The notes under the pieces were generated by a model. That model had not been told where the DNA came from, did no database searches, and saw only the letters and a program-made list of their open reading frames with translations. From Leptospira fainei serovar Hurstbridge str. BUT 6 (GTDB taxonomy: Bacteria; Spirochaetota; Leptospiria; Leptospirales; Leptospiraceae): a DNA stretch of 64,000 bases. The translations under genes and the position numbers were made by a program. The stretch covers positions 448,001 through 512,000 of the forward strand of contig NZ_AKWZ02000002.1 in NCBI RefSeq assembly GCF_000306235.2, given 5' to 3'. Shown here piece after piece: positions 9,152 through 19,000 of this stretch (positions are counted from its first letter, which is position 1; each line of letters begins with the position of its first letter).

Positions 9152-10495
9152 ATGCCGTATCCAGATTATCTACCTAAATTCCTTTGTAAAATCCTTGAAA
9201 CGACTGACCGAAGTAAGATGGACGATTCCTCGAGAAAGGTGGTCGAAAATGAGGAAAAAATCGGGGCGTACGTATCCAACGGGTTTAGATATATTTTACT
9301 CGTATTCTTTGCATTTCAACTCTTGGCGAATTTGCACACGGGTAACTCTTGGATTAACGGTATCGGTATCAGTCTATTTGCCGTCATAACCGTCGGGCAT
9401 AGTGTCATCATTCGAACCTGCCCTCGTTGGGCGATTTCCGTTTACTCATACATTGCCCTTGTGTCAGATTTTGCGATTATATCCGGCGTATTGATTTCAT
9501 ACACATTCTTGACGAGTCCGGAGAATTTAGGTTTCGCTTTAAAGAATCCGATTCAAAGTTTCTTCTTTTTTCCCTTGGCGTTTTCTCTCGTACAATTTCG
9601 TTTACGCTTGGTTCTCCTAAGCGTTATACTCTATTATACGTTCTATTTCGGCCTTTTCGCTTATGCGGAGTACGCCGGTAAAATCACTTACGCAACCGAC
9701 TGGAAAGATTATGTAATGGGACCGAATTTCCTACTGGCAGATGCTTTCGCCGGTCGTCCATTAGTGTATCTAATCCTAGCGTTTTTCTTTTGTTTTGGGA
9801 TATTAAGAACGCTGATTATGATTCGAAGGATTGGAGAGGCGGAAGCTCAGAGAAGTTTGCTTTCCCGCTATTTTTCGCCAGGAATGGTTACGGAGATGAT
9901 GGCTAATCCTGCAGTACTCACAGGTAGGAGACAAACCGCTACTATTTTATTTACCGATATCCGAAACTTCACGGCTCTTTCGGAAAATATGGATCCCGTA
10001 GAGCTTGGTAAATTTCTTTCATCTATCCGCGAGACATTAACGGAATGCGTTTTTGAATTCGGAGGTACCTTAGACAAATACATAGGAGATGCAGTGATGG
10101 CGACGTTCGGAACCCCATATCCTTCCGATGATCCGGCTGCGGATGCAATCAAGGCTCTTAGTTGCGGGAAACGAATGTTAGAACGTTTGGGCGATTTTAA
10201 TGTTAAACGAATGGCAAACGGGCATCCGCCGGTCAGCATTGGTATCGGAATTCATACGGGTGAAGTATTTTCGGGAAATATAGAAACAAGCCAAAGAGCC
10301 GAATTTACGGTTATCGGAGACGCCGTGAATACCGCCTCACGAATCGAATCGTTAACCAAGAATTTTGGGAAAGAATTCTTGGTGTCGGAGGAAACTTGGA
10401 GACTCGCAGGAGCGAATTTTAACGGGGAAACGCTTCCTCCAGTTCAAGTGAAGGGAAAAGAAAAAATGGTCACCGTCATCGCCGTAGGAATATGA
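9152..10495 (+). CDS. Membrane-bound class III adenylate cyclase
   Basis: The 447-residue protein has an N-terminal half with about six hydrophobic segments (residues 46-225), then a short linker and a class III nucleotide cyclase domain (about 258-447). The catalytic set is complete: metal ligands D269 (ILFTDIRNFT) and D313 (DKYIGDAVMATFG), adenine-selecting K309, and transition-state residues N393 and R397 in VIGDAVNTASRIES. It should make cAMP from ATP, with the membrane part perhaps acting as a sensor. ATG 9152 is used as the start; ATG 9218 is an alternative and neither has a strong ribosome site. A small membrane gene follows almost immediately. Confidence 0.9.
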   Translation: MPYPDYLPKFLCKILETTDRSKMDDSSRKVVENEEKIGAYVSNGFRYILLVFFAFQLLANLHTGNSWINGIGISLFAVITVGHSVIIRTCPRWAISVYSYIALVSDFAIISGVLISYTFLTSPENLGFALKNPIQSFFFFPLAFSLVQFRLRLVLLSVILYYTFYFGLFAYAEYAGKITYATDWKDYVMGPNFLLADAFAGRPLVYLILAFFFCFGILRTLIMIRRIGEAEAQRSLLSRYFSPGMVTEMMANPAVLTGRRQTATILFTDIRNFTALSENMDPVELGKFLSSIRETLTECVFEFGGTLDKYIGDAVMATFGTPYPSDDPAADAIKALSCGKRMLERLGDFNVKRMANGHPPVSIGIGIHTGEVFSGNIETSQRAEFTVIGDAVNTASRIESLTKNFGKEFLVSEETWRLAGANFNGETLPPVQVKGKEKMVTVIAVGI

Positions 10496-10498
10496 TGG

Positions 10499-10912
10499 AT
10501 GTCGTCCCCCGACGAAATTCAGTTCCGGAAACCTAAAGGGCTTAACGAGTTCTTCCTCGTTACGGATATAGGATTTATTTTATATTGGGGAATCACCTCT
10601 ATAAAAATCATCCCTGACGAATTTTTATTTAAAGATTATAACGATCCGATTTTAAACGCATGGAATTGGTCCTTCCTACCCTTGGATCTTTTCATCTCGT
10701 TTACAGGATTAGGAAGTTTATACTTATTTAATAAACGAATTTCAGCTTGGAAAAATCTTGCGATCCTATCCTTAGGGTTCACGATCGCGTCCGGGGTCCA
10801 GGCCATTTCGTTTTGGGTTATCCGTGGAGATGTTTCGCTTCTGTGGTGGGCGCCCAATTTATATTTAATTCTTTATCCATTGCTCTACGTTCGATTCCTC
10901 TTAAAAAATTGA
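10499..10912 (+). CDS. Small membrane protein, YvaD/DUF5360-like
   Basis: The 137-residue protein has four predicted membrane helices (about 18-35, 55-75, 85-105 and 113-133). VTDIGFILYWGITSIKIIP and AWNWSFLPLDL resemble the DUF5360 (YvaD) family of unknown function; this is recognition from memory. It starts 4 bases after the cyclase stop, so the two are very probably co-transcribed. Whether it modulates the cyclase is unknown. Confidence 0.7.
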   Translation: MSSPDEIQFRKPKGLNEFFLVTDIGFILYWGITSIKIIPDEFLFKDYNDPILNAWNWSFLPLDLFISFTGLGSLYLFNKRISAWKNLAILSLGFTIASGVQAISFWVIRGDVSLLWWAPNLYLILYPLLYVRFLLKN

Positions 10913-10927
10913 ATTTCGGCCAGGACT

Positions 10928-10959
10928 CTTTTGGAACCGGAATTCCAAAAGTAATTTTT
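10928..10959 (+). terminator. Possible terminator after the cyclase pair
   Basis: CTTTTGGAA (10928-10936) pairs perfectly with TTCCAAAAG (10943-10951) around a 6-base loop, followed by TAATTTTTG. The stem is AT-rich, so termination may be inefficient. Confidence 0.5.
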
Positions 10960-11024
10960 GCGTTTCCATGACTTACTTTTCAGGTGGTTCGATATTGAAA
11001 ATCCCCACCCGTCTTGGGCGGGGG

Positions 11025-12669
11025 GCCTGTTGAAAAAGAGGCCTGGTTTGTCTGAAAATTCTTCTTCCTCTTTAAAGCGAATGGCAAAAAGAAGAAGGGA
11101 CTGCCGTAGCAGATCGTTTAAATATACCGAAATCCGCAAATTTTTCCTATGTTGTGAGCGGAGCATCTTTCGGACCATTCAAGAGAAACTTTTTCCAATC
11201 CTTTTGTCATGAATCTATTTCCTGCACGAGATCCTTTCATTGCACCAAAGACGCCTTCAATCGAAGAAAACCGTTTGGCATAAATCTTTCTCGATTTCGG
11301 GTTTTGTAACTTTTTGCGCATTTCCATCGTGTAGAAATTATTCAGCTCGCTCGGATGGTAGTTTTTACTTGGACTTAAATGAATGTAGTTTCTTCTCAAG
11401 TTATTAGAATTCACCAAAATGGGTTTAGATCGACCTTTTGTGCAGAAATGTTTCAACTTACAGCCGTTGCAACCCGTCGATCTGTAATCCGAATAACTGT
11501 ATTGTCCATGAAGATACTTTTCGGATCGGAATTTAAGTGTTCTGCCCGATGGACAGACGAAGTTGTTGGCTTTCTTTTCATAGATAAATTTGATGAACGG
11601 AGGCCTTCGTTTGGAGAAATCGGTAACTTTTGGGATCTTCCCTGCTTGGAATAACCTTGTTACTTTTTGATCGGGACAATAAAGATCGAAGTCTTTTAAT
11701 CTCTGGAAATTACTTTCGCTTGCATAACCGGCATCTAAGACATATTGAATTCTATTTAAATCTTGTTTTTCCAATCTTAAGAATTCGTAGCAAGATTCGA
11801 CTTTTCGAATCATTTTCTCCGCAAACTTAGTATCGGATTGTTCCGTTTCCACACTGTGAGAAATGATCATGTTGGATTTGCAATCGACCGCCGCTTGAGC
11901 ATTGTAACCTACCAGGAATACGTTTCCTTTTTTCTGTAGATCGCAATCTCTCTCATAGAGATGGACTCTACGACGGTCTTTGTGCTTTTTTAGGAATTTT
12001 ACCGCGTCCTGAAGCTTTTCCGCCTTTAGTTCTAATTCTTTTCTTTTGTCTCGAATTTGAGAACGATCCATATCGGCAGACTTTTCCCATTCTTGAAATT
12101 TGACCTTACTTACCTTTTCGATTTGTTCAAGTCTAAGCTCGAATTTTTCCAGGTCCCCTATATCATCGGGATTCGCATTCGCCTTTATCTTAGTGCCATC
12201 TATGGAAACGGTTTCAAAATCTATATAACCGCTTTCGTAACCGAGAAATACCGTTTGAGAAAATAGATCTTCGATTTCAGTTCTGTGAGTCTTTCTGAAC
12301 TTTGAGATAAAACTATGATCCAGCTCTTCTCCATCCAGAAGATAGATCAATTCAGCTCTGAGTTTGGATAACCTACAGAGTTCCCGCATCGAGATATTGC
12401 CGATTAAAATGGAATAAAAAAGAGCCGAAATAACTTTCTTCGGTGAAATTGCAGGTCTTCCAGTCTCATCATTCTGGTAATTCTTTTCGAAATCTTCGAA
12501 ATCTAACCGATCAATGACTTTCTTAAAACCGTGAATCGGATGTTCTTCCCCGAACAATTCCTTGAAGTCTAAAACGTACATTCTAAGCTGATTCGGATCC
12601 GTATTCTTGAACTTTGCCATTCCGTAAATCTAGCAAGTTCCCTAAAATTGCATCCCTTTTTCAACAGGC
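11025..12669 (-). mobile_element. IS1182-family insertion sequence, intact
   Basis: Terminal inverted repeats GCCTGTTGAAAAAGAG (11025-11040) and the complement of CCCTTTTTCAACAGGC (12654-12669) match at 15 of 16 positions and flank one full transposase gene. The length is about 1.65 kb. G-rich flanks on both sides (GGGGG at 11021-11025 and 12673-12677) hide the exact boundary and any target duplication. It lies inside a dispersed repeat. Confidence 0.9.
11118..12620 (-). CDS. IS1182-family DDE transposase
   Basis: The 500-residue protein is full length for the IS1182 family. It has a DUF772-type N-terminal domain (about 50-125, including RPAISPKKVISALFYSIL and SMRELCRLS). The DDE catalytic core follows, with Asp in VSIDGTKIKANAN, Asp in YVLDAGYAS and Glu in FSSIEGVFGAMKG. 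A Cys cluster (TGCNGCKLKHFC) lies before the last catalytic residue, as in related elements. There is no stop or frameshift, so it may be active. It is transcribed leftward. Confidence 0.93.
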   Translation of the reverse strand: MAKFKNTDPNQLRMYVLDFKELFGEEHPIHGFKKVIDRLDFEDFEKNYQNDETGRPAISPKKVISALFYSILIGNISMRELCRLSKLRAELIYLLDGEELDHSFISKFRKTHRTEIEDLFSQTVFLGYESGYIDFETVSIDGTKIKANANPDDIGDLEKFELRLEQIEKVSKVKFQEWEKSADMDRSQIRDKRKELELKAEKLQDAVKFLKKHKDRRRVHLYERDCDLQKKGNVFLVGYNAQAAVDCKSNMIISHSVETEQSDTKFAEKMIRKVESCYEFLRLEKQDLNRIQYVLDAGYASESNFQRLKDFDLYCPDQKVTRLFQAGKIPKVTDFSKRRPPFIKFIYEKKANNFVCPSGRTLKFRSEKYLHGQYSYSDYRSTGCNGCKLKHFCTKGRSKPILVNSNNLRRNYIHLSPSKNYHPSELNNFYTMEMRKKLQNPKSRKIYAKRFSSIEGVFGAMKGSRAGNRFMTKGLEKVSLEWSERCSAHNIGKICGFRYI

Positions 12670-12817
12670 TCCGGGGGCCGGTCGGTGGTACCCGCACGGA
12701 GAAAACCATATTTCACAAAATTGATCTTTTTACAATCTATTTATTCCTGAAAGTTTGTGCGGGAGTTCCCACAAATTCAACTAACGGAAGATAGGTAAAC
12801 AAGCAAGGAATGCGGCT

Positions 12818-12861
12818 GACTTAAAAGAAACAAAGGCGCCGCCAAGAAGAATAGGCGGCGC
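12818..12861 (-). terminator. Terminator of the DUF962 gene
   Basis: GCGCCGCC (12836-12843) and GGCGGCGC (12854-12861) form a perfect 8-bp GC stem. Read leftward it is followed by a T-rich run (TTTGTTTCTTTT). It lies 50 bases after the DUF962 stop. Confidence 0.75.
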
Positions 12862-12911
12862 TGGGAGTGAAAGGCTTCGCAGATTCCGAAAGATGGAACT
12901 TTCGAAGGTAC

Positions 12912-13247
12912 CTACTTCACTCCGGCCTTTTGTAATTCCTTCCCCAATTGGCCGGTAATGGTGTAGAAGAACATACGCCAATCACTTAAAAAGGATTTTA
13001 CGGGATACGTAAATGTAGCCGGACGATTCTTCTCAATAAAGAAATGTCCGATCCACGCAAATAAATAACCGCTAAATAACGCTCCGAATAAATACCAAGG
13101 ATTTAAAAACACTACCGCGGATATTATCCAGCCTAGAGCGATCGAGGTACCGATAAAGTGCAAAATGCGATTCAATTTATTGGAATGCTCTCTCAAATAG
13201 AACGGCCAAAATTCTCCGAGCGTCGTATAGTTAGTTTCTTGAGACAT
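12912..13247 (-). CDS. DUF962 / Mpo1-like membrane protein
   Basis: The 111-residue protein has the DUF962 layout: a soluble start (TLGEFWPFYLREHSNKLNRI), then LHFIGTSIALGW, two or more hydrophobic helices (about 34-65), GHFFIEKNRPATF and a C-terminal DWRMFFYTITG. The conserved His residues in HSN, HFIGT and GHFFIEKNRP are present. The yeast family member Mpo1 is an alpha-oxygenase of 2-hydroxy fatty acids; the bacterial role is unproven. It stands alone beside the IS element with its own terminator. Confidence 0.8.
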   Translation of the reverse strand: MSQETNYTTLGEFWPFYLREHSNKLNRILHFIGTSIALGWIISAVVFLNPWYLFGALFSGYLFAWIGHFFIEKNRPATFTYPVKSFLSDWRMFFYTITGQLGKELQKAGVK

Positions 13248-13925
13248 GAAATACTCCAGTTCGTATAATACTCTTGTTTAGATCTTTTCGCAACCTTAAA
13301 TCGATCTCGAATTTACAATATATATCATACGTTATAGAAAGGTAATTGGAAAATGATCGAATCTAAAGAATCAGCGTATTCTATGTGCGACTCTAAATTA
13401 AGCTACTTCCGAGCAGAATCCGAGGATATGCCAAGACTGTCCCGTTCGGATCCTCAGCTCACTCAAAGGCTCGGAAGTTTCCTGATTCTTTCGATAGGAA
13501 TTTACGATTGAAACAGAATGACGAAGCGATTGTTCTTAACGTATTCTAAAAAGTTCAAAGTTGGGATTCTAATAGATTTACGGTTATCCAGGAATTTCTT
13601 TGCAAGATAGACCTATCCGATTCCTGATTCCAGACAGGACGAATCGTAAATGGCTCCAATTAAGTTTTTCCACTTCCGATCGATCGATTTTTGATTTGCA
13701 TCTTTTTCGATAATTCGATTTTTCCGAAAGATAAGGCTTGTTTCCTCATTTCTTTAGCGGATTTCTATTTAAAAAAGAACGACTCAAAAGTCAAAATAAG
13801 ACATAAAAACCAAATATTCGGACGACTGGTTCGTTCAATTTCGCCGGAAAATCCTGATTTTAGTCAATGAGAGAAAGCCGTTAGGATTAGGAATTTAGGC
13901 CTTTACGGTCTTTTTAAGACCAAAA
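13248..13925. other. Long non-coding stretch upstream of groESL
   Basis: About 680 bases have no convincing gene. One 52-codon frame (13353-13511, MIESKESAYSMCDSKLSYF...) has a modest AAAGG upstream but no recognisable features, and I leave it uncalled. The rest is AT-rich and shows no RNA gene that I recognise. Confidence 0.4.
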
Positions 13926-13952
13926 TTAGCACTCTCTATCCGAAAGTGCTTG
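13926..13952. promoter_or_regulatory. CIRCE operator 1 (HrcA site)
   Basis: TTAGCACTC, nine bases, then AAGTGCTTG. The left arm is a perfect CIRCE half-site and the right arm matches 7 of 9. CIRCE binds the heat-shock repressor HrcA. It overlaps a TTGACG (13950-13955) that could be a -35 box. Confidence 0.85.
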
Positions 13953-13990
13953 ACGCTTTCCGGCATCCTAGTTTTTCCTAAAAGGAAGGC

Positions 13991-14017
13991 CAAGCACTCT
14001 ATTAATCAAAGTGCTAA
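13991..14017. promoter_or_regulatory. CIRCE operator 2 (HrcA site)
   Basis: CAAGCACTC, nine bases, then AAGTGCTAA: 7 of 9 and 8 of 9 matches to CIRCE with the exact 9-base spacer. It ends 33 bases before the groES ATG, so HrcA bound here would lie at or after the transcription start. Confidence 0.88.
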
Positions 14018-14050
14018 GGAATTATTTTAAATCTCAAAGGAGAAAAGTCT

Positions 14051-14338
14051 ATGGCGATTAAACCACTAGGCGACCGCGTGTTAGTCGAACCGAAACAAGA
14101 AGCCGAAGAAAAAATCGGTAGCATCTTCGTTCCCGACACTGCGAAAGAAAAGCCCCAAGAAGGAAAAGTAATCGAGGTTGGAAGCGGTCGTTACGAAGAC
14201 GGCAAGCTCGTACCTCTTGAAGTTAAATCCGGAGACGTAGTTCTTTATGGAAAGTACTCCGGAACCGAGATTAAATCCGAAGGCAAAGAATACCTTATCA
14301 TTCGTGAAAGCGATATTCTTGCAGTCGTGAAGAAGTAA
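14051..14338 (+). CDS. groES: Co-chaperonin GroES
   Basis: The 95-residue protein caps the GroEL cage. It carries [19 protein letters not shown], the mobile loop [19 protein letters not shown] and [15 protein letters not shown], all canonical. It is preceded by an AAAGGAG ribosome site and two CIRCE operators, so HrcA repression and heat induction are expected. It is co-transcribed with groEL 20 bases downstream. Confidence 0.99.
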   Translation: MAIKPLGDRVLVEPKQEAEEKIGSIFVPDTAKEKPQEGKVIEVGSGRYEDGKLVPLEVKSGDVVLYGKYSGTEIKSEGKEYLIIRESDILAVVKK

Positions 14339-14346
14339 ATCCTTAG

Positions 14347-15999
<1,653 letters not shown>

Positions 16000-16025
16000 G
16001 CCGACCGATTCTTTCGAAAAATCGA

Positions 16026-16062
16026 AAAAGCCGGGGAAGAAATTCTCCGGCTTTTCTTTTTC
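16026..16062 (+). terminator. groESL terminator
   Basis: A 13-position stem AAAAGCCGGGGAA/TTCTCCGGCTTTT (16026-16038 with 16043-16055, one G-T pair) with loop GAAA, followed by CTTTTTCT. Its A-rich left side could also stop leftward transcription from the giant gene that converges here. Confidence 0.9.
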
Positions 16063-16071
16063 TAAATACTT

Positions 16072-19000
16072 CTAAAATCGAATCCCGAAAATTCTACTGT
16101 AATTCTTCCCCGCATTCGTCGTATTACTATATAAGATTTGTAGAATGGAATATTTACTATAATCCGTCTGTAATTCGTATTCCCAATCCCAAAGTAGCCC
16201 CCCGATCCCGGGAAATGCCAAAATTCCCATCGAACGATATCCTCTCTCCGGTCTGGCTCGATAATAATATAAGCCGGGACCTATGACCATCGTATCTTCA
16301 CCGGTTGAAATCGATTCATTCCTATAATAAAGAAGACCGAATCCCGCCATATCGTATCGACCGTTTTTTCCCGAAGAAAAATATCCGAGTACTGGAGGTA
16401 CATAAGTAGAAACCTCGCTTCCATCCCGATGGTAATAATATGCGGGAAGGAAATTCGCGATACTTTCGCTTTCCGAACGCTTTAGACGAAGCCAAAGGAA
16501 ATTCGCATCCGAGTAATCCTGGCGGGATTCATACCCCGCGATCAATCTACCTAGAACCGCCCAACGCGTCCGATTTGCATCATATTCTCCGTGGAATAAT
16601 CCTAAGAAAACGTTTACATTTCTTCTTTGAAGCGCCAATTCACGATTCACGTCCAGTATTCCCGCAAATCCCCAACGATCGCTTTCCTTATCCACGTACG
16701 AATAGGATCCTAATGCGAACCAGAAACTTGAATCAGCTTTGCGATTGCGAAGCAATAACGGAAATATTCCCCAAGAATTCGAATTGGAACCGTTGATGGA
16801 ATAGATAGGCCCGAAAATAAATCGCGAACGACCCGATTCGGAATCTCTGGCGAGATCGAAAATCACCGCCAGATTGAAATGGAAGGAATTTCCGGTCGGC
16901 TTAGACTCTCGATTATAATAAAATAAAGGAAACATATAATTCTTCGTAGAATCCCTTTTTCCTTTTTCGCTAATCGATTCTTCCCCGGCGAAAGAGATTA
17001 ACGGAAAAATAGAAGCACTCGTAGAATTTTCGCTCTTATTTCTATAAGTATTATAAGAAATTAATTTTAAAAAACTGAATTCTTTGGATTCGGCATCGGC
17101 ATTGGCAGCAAATCGGTTATAATAGAACCCGAACCAAAAGGCGGTGGATTCCTTTTCAGATGTGGAAGTATACAATGTCGGAAAAGGTAGCAAAAAGAAA
17201 TTAGCCGTGCTTTCCTCTCGTAAATCGCCTCCCTTTCCCGTAGCTGAAAAAATGCCGATCGGACTCACCGAAAAAGAATCCCACGATCCCGAAGCTTGAT
17301 CGTTTCTTTCAAAATAATACGGAACTCCCCAAATCGTTCGGCTCTTTATTCCGGCAGTATTCGTTTCATTATCGGAATAAAACGGATACAATGCAAAGGA
17401 GGATTCCGACGGCGATTTTATTCTATTTCCTAGCAAAAGAATATTCAACGAGTACGAATCCGGTTTTGAATCGTATCTAAATAAAATCGGGACCATGATT
17501 TTATTATGAACGATCGTCTCCTTCTCCCTTTCAACCTCGGAAAAATAAAACGGGAATAGATCGGTCTTGGAAACTGTCGTAAATTGGGTTTTTACGGTGG
17601 AGGAGGAAAAAAATCCCAATACGTTCGTATACGTGGCCCCGGGATCAGAAGCCGAATAATAGCCTAGGAAGAAAAATCGACTCGAATCTCCATTCCTTTT
17701 ATAATAAAGACCGAGCGGAATTACAAAATCGGTCTTCGTCATCCTTTCACTCGGTTCACCGGGCGACTTCGAGCGATTATAATAATAAAAAGGAAAGAGA
17801 AAACTAGTATCGGAACCGCCCGAAATATCACTCGATGAGCTATAGTAAGACAATAAGGTTATAACCTTAGAAGAATAATTTCCGCCTGCACCCCCCTCGA
17901 TCGAATCGTATTTTCGGTAAAAGAAGGGAGCAAAAAGCTGATAGCCTTCTCTCACTTGATTTCCCGAAGATAACGAAGTCTTCGTTTCTCCGGTGTGAAT
18001 AAGGGGTAACAGAATCGAATGAAAGCCGTAAGTTTCGACCTCCGGATTCCTTTCTTTTTTACTATAGTATAATATACTTATGGTCCTTTGCAGATTCGGG
18101 GACGAATCGTGAACGACCAGAGGAAACGCGCGAAAGCCCCACGTATCGGGCGAATGGTAGGCTCTAAAGAAGGGCCAGAGCACCGAATAATCTCTTGTAT
18201 CCCCTTTCCTTCCTCTCTGAAACCCGAAAATCATCCAGGCTTCTTGAAAATCGGCGGCATCATCCTGTCTCGCGTAAAAGGGAAAATAAACGTTATACTC
18301 CTGATCCCCGATTTTACTTTTGAAGATAGGAGGCAAAAGCCAAATCGTAACCTTGTCTTTAGTCTCCTCCGACCAAGAATACCAGGCAAGAGGCAAAAGC
18401 CGAAAATGCCTTCGATCATCTCCCCTCTCATAGCTTACTATTCCGAATAAGGTACTGAATCCGAAAAACGATTTAGACGTGTCTCGGGAAAGGGTTTTAT
18501 ATTTTCTAAGTCCGTCTTCCTTCGATTCCGGATTCTGGGCCGAAGTTTGGACGACCGGAATTTGTTGCCGGTTTTGCAAGTTCGAATCCGTATTATTAGT
18601 TTCAGGAACCGAGACTTCCTGTTTTCTCTTCCACCACAAAATCGAATCCTTAGAGATTGATTCTCTATAAGACACTCTTACTAAATTGTAGAACCAAGCG
18701 AAGTCGGTATCCAAATACAATTCCTTGTCGGTCGTTCCGATCGAGGCGGACGCGGATCCATGCAACGTATTTAAGGACTTTGAGGAAGAAAATCCGGCTA
18801 TATTCAAATCCAGGGATTTATCCGCTTCTTCGTATTTTAAATAGAATGGAAGAAAGATGGAGGCTTTACTTCGAGGAGTGTCCCAAGAATAATAAATCGG
18901 CAAGAGAAACCGGGAACTTTCTTTAGTAACACGATCATCCTTTGAAAAATAGAGTAAAGTCCAGGTTCGGTCCAACTCCGGTGATCGCTTAACATAATGA

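Larger units (their letters stand above)
11006..12775. repeat. Dispersed repeat, copy 2, split by an IS element
   Basis: The head CACCCGTCTTGGGCGGGG ends at about 11024. The matching body (CCGGGGGCCGGTCGGTGGTACCCGC..., TTATTCCTGAAAG, then TTTGTGCGGGAGTTCCCACAAA at 12754-12775) resumes at about 12671. Joined together, the two parts give about 124 bp with the same block order as the intact copy at 5979-6105. The split is exactly where the IS1182-family element sits. Confidence 0.6.

Noticed and set aside
12781..12981. 66-residue leftward open frame overlapping the DUF962 gene
   Set aside because: It overlaps a recognised gene in another frame, runs through that gene's terminator stem and has no ribosome site or family features.
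13353..13511. 52-codon frame in the gap before groESL
   Set aside because: Only a modest AAAGG upstream, no recognisable sequence features and no neighbours; such a frame is expected by chance.
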